Source of the DNA: Juglans regia | Lineage: Eukaryota; Streptophyta; Magnoliopsida; Fagales; Juglandaceae | Reading direction: 5' to 3' | NCBI RefSeq assembly: GCF_001411555.2 | Contig: NC_049906.1 | Coordinates: forward strand, 1,058,781-1,122,780 | DNA: 64,000 bases | Shown: positions 47,400 to 58,553 of the stretch, piece after piece | Numbering within the stretch: the first letter of the stretch is position 1 | How the letters are laid out: each line of letters begins with the position of its first letter | Translations under genes and position numbers: made by a program | The notes under the pieces: generated by a model | Told to the model about the DNA's origin: nothing | The model's database searches: none | Seen by the model: the letters and a program-made list of their open reading frames with translations, nothing else

Positions 47400-47708
47400 T
47401 ACAATGAACGTTCGAACGTTAGTAATTAACGTTCGCATGTTGGCGGAAAACATTTTACGTTCGAACGTAAAATTAATAACATTCGAACGGTTGCGCCAAA
47501 ACATTTTACGTTCCAACGTAAACAGACATAACGTTCGAACGTATATGTGACGTTCGAACGCATATTTCCCATACGTTCGAATGTAAAAAAATCTCATTCT
47601 ATCTTTAGTGACGGTTTCCAAAAACTGTCACAGAAAATGCCTTTTAGTGACGGTCTAGGGACTGTCACAATTTCCCAACCGTCACTAAAAAGCAATTGTG
47701 TTGTAGTG
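47400..47708. repeat. right subterminal repeats of element A
   Basis: ACGTTCGAACGT-type copies at 47405-47580 are followed by GTGACGGTTT / AACCGTCAC motifs at 47606-47690 and the terminal TTGTGTTGTAGTG. This mirrors the left end: palindrome array inside, GTGACGG motifs outside. Confidence 0.85.
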
Positions 47709-48316
47709 GGAGGAATTCCATGCATTTGGGTGTTTGATAATCTTAACTAACTTTGCGACAGAAAGATCGAAATGTGTGCGTTCAAATTCTGAATTAATGA
47801 TATTAATGGAGTATTTTCATACGAAAGATCAGCACAATTTTAGTATAAACGAGGAAGACATCTTAAATTCCTAGTCGAAGAAGATCATCCTAACGTCGGA
47901 GAAATGATTTCATCAATTCGGCTCAAAGATTAGTTGGATGGAGGAAGATCATTCTCGATCAAGGACTATATTTAGCAAGAACGTGTGAAACAAAATATAG
48001 GATTAAACCCCTCAAAAATATTTAATTTAGATAAAAACTCAAACCTTTGTATTCAAGAAAACGACAATTGATCAGCAAAGAGCTAGCAGATAAAACAAAT
48101 TACTGGAACAGTACAAGAAACTATTGACACCGAGCTAGTTTTCAAGGCTTCGTAGAGCCAATGTCAATGACAAATCGGTATCTAGCATCACGCTGGACAA
48201 GACGTTCGCATGCAGTGTTCACATACTCCATTATATGTTCACTATTATGAATGAAATGTGGTCTTTATTTTTAATAAAAAAAAAAAAAAAAAAAATTTCA
48301 ATGTCTGCCGTGAAGG
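47709..48316 (-). pseudogene. truncated duplicate of dehydrogenase last exon (copy 1)
   Basis: 47712-48260 matches 51070-51620 closely: the region downstream of the dehydrogenase stop and the first part of its last exon. Within the exon part there is a short deletion (after GGCTTCGTAG). There is also an insertion of about 70 bases that ends in a 21-base A-run at 48274-48294. The exon match resumes with CAATGTCTGCCGTGA and breaks off at about 48314, where copy 2 of the duplication begins. No function can remain. Confidence 0.85.
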
Positions 48317-48386
48317 ATATGGCGGGAAAATGAATAGAAAATAGAGGATAAAATCGAAAAGAAATGTGACAATTCTTGCCAGCTTA
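48313..48386. repeat. left part of tandem duplication, copy 2
   Basis: GAAGGATATGGCGGGAAAATG through CCAGCTTA matches 34567-34641. It continues after the MITE with TTCTCGCTTATATATA at 49057-49072, and resumes at about 50990-51069 after a further insertion-sized block. Confidence 0.8.
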
Positions 48387-49053
48387 GAGCATTCTTATTG
48401 GCTTGGTCAAAATTGAAGAATGTTTAAAATTTAAATAACTTGTGTCAAAAAGACCCTACATTGGATTGGGCATCTCCAAAATAATTTAGATTTCCGCTAC
48501 AGTAATTAGCCAAATATGAAGAACCAAAATTGATTCACCAAATATTAAAATACTAATTTCTCACTCCAAGCAAACAAATTAAATTAATTAGAATATAATT
48601 AACATTTAACATTTAGAATATAATTTTTATTAACATTTAATAATACTTTTTTAATATTAATTTAATTAAAATATAATTATTATTAACATTTAATAAAACT
48701 TTTTTTAATATTAATTCAACTAGAATATAATTACTATTAACATTTAATAAAACTTCTTTTAATATTAATTTAACTAGAATATAATTATTATTGACATTTA
48801 ATAATAATTTTTTTAATATTAATTTAACTAGAATATAATTATTATTAACATTTAATTGGTAGAACTATAAAATGTGATAAAAATAAATTTAATTAATTAA
48901 TTATTAAAATAATAATATTTTAGTATTATATAGAATGTGAATGGCTAATCCAATGTGGAGATTGAATTTAAATGTAATAGGCAAATGTAAAAAAGTGTGA
49001 TATTGGCTAAATTTTGAAGATGCATTTGCCTAGCTAAGCCAATGAGAATGCTC
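48387..49053. mobile_element. Tourist/Harbinger-like MITE (667 bp)
   Basis: Starts GAGCATTCTTATTGGCTTGG and ends with the reverse complement of GAGCATTCTCATTGGCTTAG. It is flanked by TTA on both sides (48384-48386 and 49054-49056), the duplication expected for PIF/Harbinger-type elements. The interior is AT-rich with five imperfect direct repeats of about 58 bases (48600-48860) and no coding capacity. The undisrupted site AGCTTATTCACACTT is present at 34637-34651. Confidence 0.85.
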
Positions 49054-49056
49054 TTA

Positions 49057-50988
49057 TTCTCGCTTATATATACTAGTAGTGGTAAAAATTTAAATATTAA
49101 AATAGTCTAATATATAACAGTGAAATTATTATTTATTTATTTTTATCATTTATTATGAAATTTAAATTATATTAAAAATTTAAATTAATTAGATAGTTTT
49201 TTTCTTTTAAAAATATTCAGTAAAACTTCATCATTTATTTAATGATGAAAAATTAGTGTTTTATAAATTAAAATTGATTTTAAGTGTATGATATAATATT
49301 ATTCTCTTAAAAATGTTCAGTAAAACTTTATCTTTTATTTAATGATGAAAAATTAATATTTTATAAATTAAAATTAATTTTAAGTGTATGATATAATATT
49401 TATATTTTAATTATCTATTTTATGTTAGTTTAAATCAATATTTAAACTTCTACTGTTAGATTAAATCTGAAGATTCAAAATGAAGGGTTGAAATTTAAAA
49501 CCCCAAAACCAACTTGCTCCCTCTCTCTCCTTCTCCACGCACATTTGCCAAATTTAGTTAAAGAATATTATCATATTTAAATTATAATGAAACTCTAATT
49601 ATTTATATGGTTTTAATTTCTTAAAAATATTTAGTAAAATTTCATCATTTATTTATTGATGTAATATTAGTATTTTATAAATTAAATTTGATAGTTTATG
49701 TATGATATGCTTTTTATTTAGTTAATTAAGGATATTATCATACTTAAATTATGTTAAAACTTTAATTATTTATATTGTTTTAATTTCTTAAAAATATTTA
49801 GCAAAATTTCATCATTTATTTAATGATGAAAGATTAGTATTTTATAAATTAAATCTGATAGTTTATGTATGATATGCTATTTATATATTAATTATTTAAA
49901 TTTTAAATTAGTTTAAATCAGTGTTTAAATTTCTATTGTTAGATCAAATCTAAAGACTTAAAATGAAGGGTTGAGATTAATTTCTTAAAAATATTTAATA
50001 AAATTTCATCATTTATTTAATGATGAAATATTACTACTTTATAAATTAAATTTGACAGTTTATGTATGATATGTTATTTATTTTAAATTATTTAATTTTA
50101 AATTAGTGTAAATCAGTGTTTTAACAAGAGAAATTATTTAATATAGTGATAAATATTACATTCTTATAATTGTATCTCTAAATTTTAACAAAAGAAATTA
50201 TTTATATAATTTTAGAGTGTGCAAAATCTGCACCATATCTTTAAAAAAAAATTTGTATATTTAAGATCCACTTTAAAGAATCTACTTTTTACATAATAGT
50301 GATGAATATTTTAATGATTTTATTTTATTTTTATTTATAATAGTGATAAATATTATAGTGATTTTATTTTTTATTTATATATAATAGTGATAAATATTAT
50401 ATTTTTTTTCCTCACATTCTTTCTCTCTCCTCTGGCCCGATTCTTCCCCAACACCTCATCCTCCTTCAGCCCAACCCGGCGCTGGCAAGCCTCATCGCCA
50501 CCACCGGCGAGTCCCCCTCCCGTCGGCGACCAACCCAGCCATCACCGATCTCCCCCACACGTAGCCCTCTCTCTCCCCTGCGGTAACCCAACTAAAATGG
50601 GTTTTTTCCATTTCTCACTAGTTGCACCACCGTATGCGACCACCCAACCTCACTGCCACCACCGGCGAGTCCTCCACATGCCGGCGACCAACCCAGCTAC
50701 CATCGATCTCCCCCATGAGCAGCCTTCTCTCTCCCCTGCGGTAACCCAACCGTTTCTGTCCAATTGCGCTGCCATATGCAGCCACCCAGACCGCCGCACC
50801 TCCACCACCTCACACAGGCGACTTCCTTTCGCAGACCCAACCACCATGAACCTCCCTTTCCTCTTTGTCGCACACTGGCATTCACATGCACGAACCCATT
50901 CTTGGCTCATAGAAAAATACAGTGGCATTTCTACGCACGAAACCATTCATTATTGTTCACGTTATAGATGCTTTTAAGTATAAAGAAG

Positions 50989-50989
<1 letters not shown>
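49057..50989. other. extra segment in duplication copy 2, origin unclear
   Basis: About 1.9 kb absent from copy 1. The left half (49190-50100) repeats a unit of about 90 bases containing TTCATCATTTATTTAATGATG some five times. The right part (50420-50960) is pyrimidine- and CG-rich and includes a direct repeat of about 95 bases (50495-50592 against 50656-50750, CCACCACCGGCGAGTCC). An open frame of 196 codons there is low-complexity and proline-rich; I do not regard it as a gene. No terminal repeats or target duplication were found. Confidence 0.5.

Positions 50990-50991
<2 letters not shown>

Positions 50992-51024
<33 letters not shown>
50992..51024. repeat. AT microsatellite
   Basis: (TA)n of about 30 bases just before the second copy of the dehydrogenase 3' flank. 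Confidence 0.9.
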
Positions 51025-51029
<5 letters not shown>

Positions 51030-51509
51030 TAACACTTCATACATAAGTACTGGATGATGGTGATATGGAGGAATTCCATGCATTTGGGTGTTTTATAATC
51101 TTAACTAACTTTGCGACAGAAAAATCGAAAGGTGTGCGTTCAAATTCTGAGTTAATGATATTAATGCAGTATTTTCATATGGAAGATCAGCACAATTTTA
51201 GTATAAACGAGGAAGACATCTTAAATTCCTAGTCGAAGAAGATCATCCTAACGTCGGAGAAATGATTTGATCAATTCGGCTCAAAGATTAGTTGGTGGAG
51301 GAAGATCATTCTCAATCATGGACTATATTTAGCAAGAACGTGTGAAAGAATTTATAGGATTAAACCCCTCAAAAATATTTAATTTAGATAAAATCTCAAA
51401 CCTTTTTATTCAAGAAAACGACAATAGATCAGCAAAGAGCTAGCAGGTTCATGTAGAAATAAAACAAATTACTGAACAGTACAAGAAACTATGGACACCG
51501 AGCTAGTTT

Positions 51510-53078
51510 TCAAGGCTTCGTAGCAGCCAAGGTGTTCCCAATGTCAATGACAAATCGGTATCTAACATCACCCTTGACAAGACGTTCGAATGCAGTGTTT
51601 ACATACTCCATTGGAATAACTTCAACGTCTGCCGTGATGTTGTGTTTTGCCGCAAAGTCCAGCATCTCTTGTGTCTCCTTCATTCCTCCGGTGGCACTCC
51701 CCGCAACCATCTTCCTTCCTGTTATTTATATACAAATCTAATGAAATTTATATTTTGTAATTAAATGACCAAAAAGTGATACCAACATATAAAGCAGGCT
51801 AGGAAAGATATTATGCTGAAGTTATACCTAGAAGCAGAGGAAAGACGGGCAGTTCAAGTGGCTTCTCTGGTGCACCTACCATAACAAGCTTTCCGTGGGT
51901 CTTCAATAGACCAATTAAAGGTAAAATGGAATGCACAGCAGATATTGTGTCAATTATACCATCCAATGTGCCTTGTGCAGCCTACACAAATTTAATGTGC
52001 CTCATGTCAGGTTCTGTAGGTTAGACTAAAAGTATATAGATCAAGATCCTCTCAAGTCGGAGAACGATGGACACATGAAGCGAGTTTACAATATTTATTG
52101 ATCATTGTCTAAAAAATCTATGTGGACAGTAACAAATGCTTTAAGAGATACTTTATATGTTTCTCTCTTTTATATTTGAGACCCGCAAGTTCAAACACGA
52201 ACTTGAGGGTATCTGTTCAAACTGAAGAGCGTCTTTTTCCAAAATCGTGTATGAAGAGCATAAAAAACAGAATATATATTGCAAAGTAAAGAATAAGTTA
52301 AACGCTATATAACATTCACCTGCATTTCTTCTTGGTCACGGCTAACTAAAAATGAGTCAGCACCAAGATGTTCCAAAGCTTCATCCTTCTTGCTAGGGGA
52401 GGTACTAATTACTGTCACTTTTGCTCCAAAAGCCTTGGCAAATTTAACAGCAACATGACCGAGCCCACCTAAGCCAACAACCCCAATATGCTTACCTGCC
52501 TCGGCAAGACCATAATATTTCAAGGGACTATAAACTGTGATTCCTGCACACAGCAGTGGAGCACCAGCGTCAAGTGGTAGATTTTCCGGGAACCGAACAA
52601 CGTAGCGCTCATCAGCTATCATTGTGTCTGAGTAGCCTCCATATGTTACTGTTCCATCGTGGTAAATGGTACTGTAGGTTAGTATCATTTTGGTGCAGTA
52701 AGACTCAAGATCACTACTACAGTCATCACAGGTGTGACATGCACCAACAAGGCATCCCACTCCTACTTTATCTCCCACTTTTACTTTGTTCACCTTGCTC
52801 CCCACTTCTGTTACTACCCCGACAATTTCGTGCCTGCAAAAACAAGTTCCAATGCCATGGCTTCTAAATCTCTTTACACAAGAAAATTATAGCTGAGGAA
52901 AATATTATAGATGGCTGAAAAAGTACAAAATTGTAGTCAATGCTGAGAAACATGATATATACCCAGGAACTAGTGGGTAGATGGAAAGCCCTCCCATTCG
53001 CTCTTGGCCATGTGAAGGTCCGAGTGGCATACTCCGCAATAAAGAACTTTGAATCTTATGTCCTTCTCTCCGGTTGCC
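51510..53078 (-). pseudogene. cinnamyl-alcohol/mannitol dehydrogenase-like gene, exons 2-5
   Basis: Minus-strand exons 53078-52963, 52833-52320, 51981-51828 and 51718-51510 encode a zinc-dependent medium-chain alcohol dehydrogenase of the CAD / ELI3 (mannitol dehydrogenase-like) type. Seen are CGVCHSDLH (catalytic zinc Cys), GHEIVGVV across the exon junction, structural-zinc Cys in [15 protein letters not shown], the NADP-binding [17 protein letters not shown], and a normal C-terminus ending ATKP. Such enzymes reduce aldehydes such as cinnamaldehydes to alcohols with NADPH in the cytosol. Exon 2 is 116 nt where 114 is usual: after KSEW the frame runs into a TAG, while IYPLVPG is in another frame. 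That is a net two-base insertion. Exon 1 is not in the window; CACTA element B starts 69 bases beyond the intron boundary. The gene is therefore probably dead, unless the frameshift is a sequence error and the intron is still spliced. Confidence 0.88.
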
Positions 53079-53159
53079 CTGCAAACACCATCACAAACCA
53101 TTAATTTATGTGTGACAAAAAAAAGAATATTCAGAAATATTCAACGCACTACAAGAAAT

Positions 53160-56100
53160 TTAGGATTTTCCCACGATTTCTTCCTCCATGACTACCACTG
53201 GTGGGAAATAGTGGACTTATGGCACAAAACTCTCCCGTCGCAATAACTTTTGCCATATATTACGAGATTTCGTGCTGCGTCGAGTGAAAAACCGTGTAGA
53301 AAACCTATCTATAGCGACGAGATTTCGTTCGTGTTAAAAGGTTTTGGGAATTTCTACTTTTGTGCCCCAATACAAGAGCTTTTTTCCACAGAAGGTGTGT
53401 ATTGCTTCGTTAGATATACTAGCCGAGCCCTCAATTAGAATAACCTAGCGATTTTGCCTTCACCTTGCAACCTCACTGCCGACGGTGGTTTCCTTGCATC
53501 GACGGTGGTTTCCTTGCGTCGCCGCCTTCGACGTCCACTCACTTCGACAGTTGCCGCCCCGTTCAACTTCACTACCGCCAGTTGCCGCCACTCACGATCT
53601 GGGCATTGATTACTGTCAACTCCAGTAAAGGTGCATCCCTCTGTCAAATCTTTGCCTATTGATGATTTCTCTTCTTATATCTCTGTCTCTCCCTCTCCCC
53701 TTGGTAAATCTCTCGCCTATTGCTGCCTCTTCTACGTGTGTGAATCTCTGGTTCATGAGCCCGGTTTCTTCTTCATAGTTTTTCATTGTCTTTGTTTAGC
53801 CATGAATATACATAATATTTCTTGAATACTTGCGTCCCATTAATTAGGTTCTGATCCCTTGTGAATCCAACTCTTTTAACTCCTACATTCATGTTTTTGC
53901 CTTTAAATTTAGAACGTTATGTGCTAAAGATTATTGAGTTATGAATTTTTACCCCTTCAAAATATGCTCATTTGTTGTTTGTAAAATAGCTTGAATTGAT
54001 TGGATGCATATATAACCTGATGTGCGAGTATGCTAGGAATTTGAATGTGTGCTCCCAAATTTCATTTTAACAAAAAGAAGGAAAATATGTTAGTGGTCAA
54101 AGGCCAAACCATAGCTCTAGCCAGGATGATGATCTTCATTAATTATCAAACTCATTTATCTGCATGATAGTTACTGTGAATCACAAACATAATTATGCAC
54201 TACAACTCGATTTACGTTCTCATGCATGATAACAATTATTAGCGTTGCTACTGATCAGGTTAATTCGCACTTATGCGTGTTCTCATCAAGTAGCCATATA
54301 ACGTACAAAAGCCTGCAAAGCAGAGCTCTAAAGCCTTTTTAGAAATTATTAATCTTACGAGGATGGCGTTATATATTGAATAATGGAAACTGGAAAGGTA
54401 CCAAAATAGAATTAACAGTAGGAGGACAAACTGATGATATATAGGGACAGCATTGTCGATCCTTGGGAGAGCAAATGTTAATCCAGAAAAAGCAGGACGC
54501 GCTCCAAAAATCATCAGTACCTTGGCTTAAAATGTAAATTTATAAGTTTGCAAAATAATAATAGATTGGGTTGAGGAAGAAGAAGATAAAAAAAAGTAGT
54601 TGAACATGCTTTTCATGTAATTAGAAAAATTTATCTCAAAGTTATATTTTGAGCTACCCCACCCACCAAAACCAAAACTTACATGTCACTTACAGTTGCT
54701 TATTAATCATAGTTTCTAATTAGAAATTTATTAGACCAACTATCATTTCAATGGACTTTGTCTCTATCTCGTTGACTATGTTCTTCCTACTGTTTTCTCT
54801 ACCTCTTGGGAATCTGTGGCTGTGGTATGGTAGTGGAAACATGTACTGCTGCAAAATGGTTGTGGCTTATAAGAATAAAGTCCACCTGTAATCTGTGCTC
54901 ATGCCTTTGTTTTTCTGTCTAATCCTGGAATCCGTGCCTATGGGTAAGCTAGTAATCTCTCTCATTCTCTCTCTCTCTGATTCTATATACATGTATATAT
55001 ATATTTCTGGGTTTTAGAGAAGTGTACATAACTTGTAAATATGGTCTAATTAGCTATAAATTTCAGTATTTATAGACTTACTAATTTGTTCATGTATTAT
55101 GGAGGAGGGAGTTAGGAGATCAACTTCTCTGCAATTTTAAGGATGAAGATGAAATAAGACATTATTTCATCCAGTATATATAAATTCTAATGTTGGTGTT
55201 TAGTCTCTGCAATTCAGTGAGTGTTCTCTATCTGGCATGCCTGGTGTTTATACAGTATATTGCATGCAGTTGCTACAAGGCTTCCAGTAAATATGCTATC
55301 AAATAGCAAAACAGACTGGACAACATACAATAATAGAAAGAATGAAATGCTAGCCCTTAATGTTAAACCAATAAAGTCTTGTAAAAATACCTTCGCAATG
55401 ATAAAACAAAGGTGTCCATATAGTGAAATCCGCAAGTTTCAATAAAGTAGTAATATATGAATGAATAAGGTTTTCAAACCTTATTCATTTCAAAGGTACT
55501 GGACCATATATTTTTATTGGAGAGTGAGAGTTGGTTGAATATAACCAACTCTATGTAGGAAATACAAACATCATCACCTTTAAATGCATCATGATTCATG
55601 ATGCAAAGAATAAGTAGAATCATGATGTATTTTAACCACAACACCACCACTGTTAGCCTCAGAGACGAATGGTATGCTGGTCTAAAACCTTGAGGAGATT
55701 CTGGAAGTATGGCTAGAAACAAGTAGAAATAAAATCTCCAAGTTTTTTAGCATGCAATTATAATTAACGCAAGTAACCAAGCCGTCAGATCAGAAGAATA
55801 AAGTGTTATCCTTGGGGAAACATTGGAGATTATTAAATTAACATAAAGCGTAGTATTTATGTATAAAGGGTTGGGTTGGGTTTTAAAACTTCTCTACAGA
55901 GGGATAAGAAAGTGCAAAGAGGGATTTATGAGGTGGGAAAAAACAAAACTGGAGTTTAGCACAAGGAATTGACAAAACCAGCAGATAATGAATTTTGTGT
56001 GATATAACTTCATGACTCAAACACTAGAAAAATCTGAAAGAATAAGCATGAACTTGCCGAAGCATGTGGCCGGTATTCATCTTTGTGAGAGAGACATATA

Positions 56101-58175
56101 TATCAACCTAGCTAGCTAACTAGCTCGATCGCTAGCAGAATTCCAAAACACAAGTGCCATGAAACAACGTTATTCACATACCTTTTCATGCATGTACTAG
56201 AATGACTCCAAGTGGTCTGTAGTAAATGATTTTTATTTATGCTATCATAGTTTGCGAGATTACAATGTGATGCTAGTTTGCTAATTCACTGGAAGAGAAC
56301 TGCACATAGTGATTATACAATGTCAAAATATTTATCTTTTTATTTTCTACTAAGGTGTTTCTAATGTCTTCATTTCTATTGGAGTAGCACCCCTTTGTTT
56401 CTAGTGTGGATGGTATGGCTAGCATATTGGGATGCTAGCCATAGTCTTTTTGCTCATGAATTTTAATATAATAACTTGCATTGCATTTTTAAAGTCATGA
56501 TCTTTTTCTATAAGCAAAATTTTCTTAAGATGATGACAATGCATTGTCTCAATATTGATTGGGAAAACAGAGTATATATGGTTTTGCCCCTACTGATTTC
56601 CATTCTACTTCAAATGGTAGGAACTCTTTAACTCATAAACCAAAGTGTCAATTGATTTTTGCCATTCAGGTCACAAAAGGTATAATGTTTTGAAGTAGGG
56701 AGTCACCTTTTTACTTGTTTTGTTTACTTCCATCATGCTTTGTGTGTGTATGGCCGTGTATTACTGTTTTTTCCTTCGCCTTCTCAGTCGATATTTATAA
56801 TTCTTAATTTTGATTCCCTGGTTGCTAGTGCCGTTTTCCACTGATGGTTTTTGTCATGCAATTATATTGCACTTGATGACCCTGTACAGGGGTGGGATTT
56901 GCTTCATTTTGGTGGTTGAAAGTGAAGAATCATTATCTTGCATGAACACAACTAGTGATTTTCTTGGATCTTATATCTAGTACTCCTCGTAACTTCTTCA
57001 TTTTCAATATGTTCTGCATGTAATTTTTACTAGGACAACATTATCTAAGAATCCACGGTCATAAGTGATAAGTTATGAGATAAAATTTCTGGAACAACAT
57101 CCATTTTTCGTAGTAAATTAAAAACTGATCCACGTACATCATTTTTTTTTTCTTATTTTTCTTCACACATCTTCAAGTGAATATGCATTGTGTGCACCTT
57201 GAGCCACATGGAGTTATTAAGTTGGCTCTTAATCCATTTGAACATGACCTGAGGATGTGTCTAGCCATATTTGTGCAATCTCTCAAAAGAATTAGTCCCA
57301 GTGGGAGCTTTTTGTGCTAGCTTCATATTGGGAGAATGACTTATAGATATATTTGCCATTTTTTTAATATGATAATTGATGTCTTGCAGATTGGGCAAGA
57401 AACAGAGACTGAAGTACTAGTTTCAGGCACATGATTAGGTGGAAATCCTACCAGAAAGGTGCAAGTTGGGAAAAGCTAAGAGGGTTAGTTCATTCTTTTC
57501 TTTTGTTTCTTTTGCTACTTTGACATATTCTTTTTTGAGCCAGAACATATAATTTGGATGTGTATTATATTTTTTCTGTATTCTTTTTTGTGCATTTTTT
57601 TTTTCTTGAAACACCTTTTGCGGCAACTAAAATTACCACTACCTATCCCCAAGTAGCAATTAGTGTTGAAATTCTGATGACCCTCTCTTCCAAACTCACA
57701 TTCACACGATATATCATGTGAATGTGTTGAATAATTAAAGTAGTGTTGTTCTCAATACATCAAGCTTGGACATAATACAGTTTGCTGTGTAAATTACTTT
57801 AGTGTTTTGTTGAGGTTGTAATTTTAATTAATGCAACGAAAACCTCTGCCAATCTGGTCCCTCTAGACTTTAATGCATGGTTCCCAACCCTTGGGAATTC
57901 GCTTGGGAATATAAATCTCTTGATGCATTATTAATAATTATAATTTATATAAATGTACACTTTATATTTACAGCTTGCTGCATGCAGTTTCTTTGAACTC
58001 ATTGTAACTTTGCACTAATATATATATATAAATGTACCTTGAAATGACCAATAATATCATGTATAAAGCAGAATCTGTTCTTAATTCTCTTAAGAATAGT
58101 GTTGCTCGTATATATTCTCTTAATTTCTTTGTGTTGCTCATACATAGGGTCTTTTTTACTAGGAACATATATGAG

Positions 58176-58206
<31 letters not shown>

Positions 58207-58553
58207 GGTGTATGGAAATTACTAGGAAAGTAGATAGTAATTGTTGAATTCATTGACAAAGGATCTTTTTTTTCCATATAAGAATTAATTGACCATAGTT
58301 CAATTCAAAATTATATATAAATAGCTGGAACTAGACTTTTGGGCATATCATCAAGAGACACCCTACAATCATAACACTACTTACCCAGTTGGCCTAGATG
58401 CCGCCCTTGAAATAGTTTTTTACCTTTCATACTCTGGTGAGGACCTTCAATATTTAACGTGATAACCCATTACAAACATTCATACAGTTAATAGTCTACC
58501 AAGAATTTCCTCATATCCTTATTAATTGTTTCAATTCCATATAACTCAACCAG
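53160..58553. other. 5' region of element B
   Basis: No protein-coding gene is supported. 53450-53624 is CG-rich with CGACGGTGGTTTCCTTGC repeated and GCCGCC-type triplets, ending CCA before GTAAAG. This resembles the CG-rich leader exon at 45020-45115 in element A and may be the first non-coding exon of the TNP2 transcript, giving a leader intron of nearly 5 kb. The remainder is AT-rich with microsatellites near 54960-54978 (CT) and 58176-58206 (TA). Confidence 0.45.

Larger units (their letters stand above)
34803..47708 (-). mobile_element. complete CACTA DNA transposon (element A, 12906 bp)
   Basis: The left end reads CACTACAACAGAATGTG. The right end, on the opposite strand, reads CACTACAACACAATTGC, a good terminal inverted repeat. 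The element is flanked by a 3-bp GGA duplication (34800-34802 and 47709-47711). The related copy at 51061-51072 reads GATATGGAGGAA with a single GGA at the junction, which is the empty site. Inside are an outer set of GTGACGG repeats, arrays of ACGTTCGAACGT, a TNP2 transposase and a TnpA-like gene on the minus strand, and a third gene on the plus strand. Both transposition genes have intact spliced frames, so the copy may be autonomous. Confidence 0.93.

Noticed and set aside
50387..50977. 196-codon open frame, plus strand
   Set aside because: Proline- and histidine-rich low complexity over a direct repeat, with no upstream gene signals and no domain.
10674..53078. A lignin gene cluster formed by the laccase and the dehydrogenase
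   Set aside because: They are nearly 40 kb apart, on opposite strands, one is damaged, and the laccase is of the LAC14/15 type; proximity looks coincidental.
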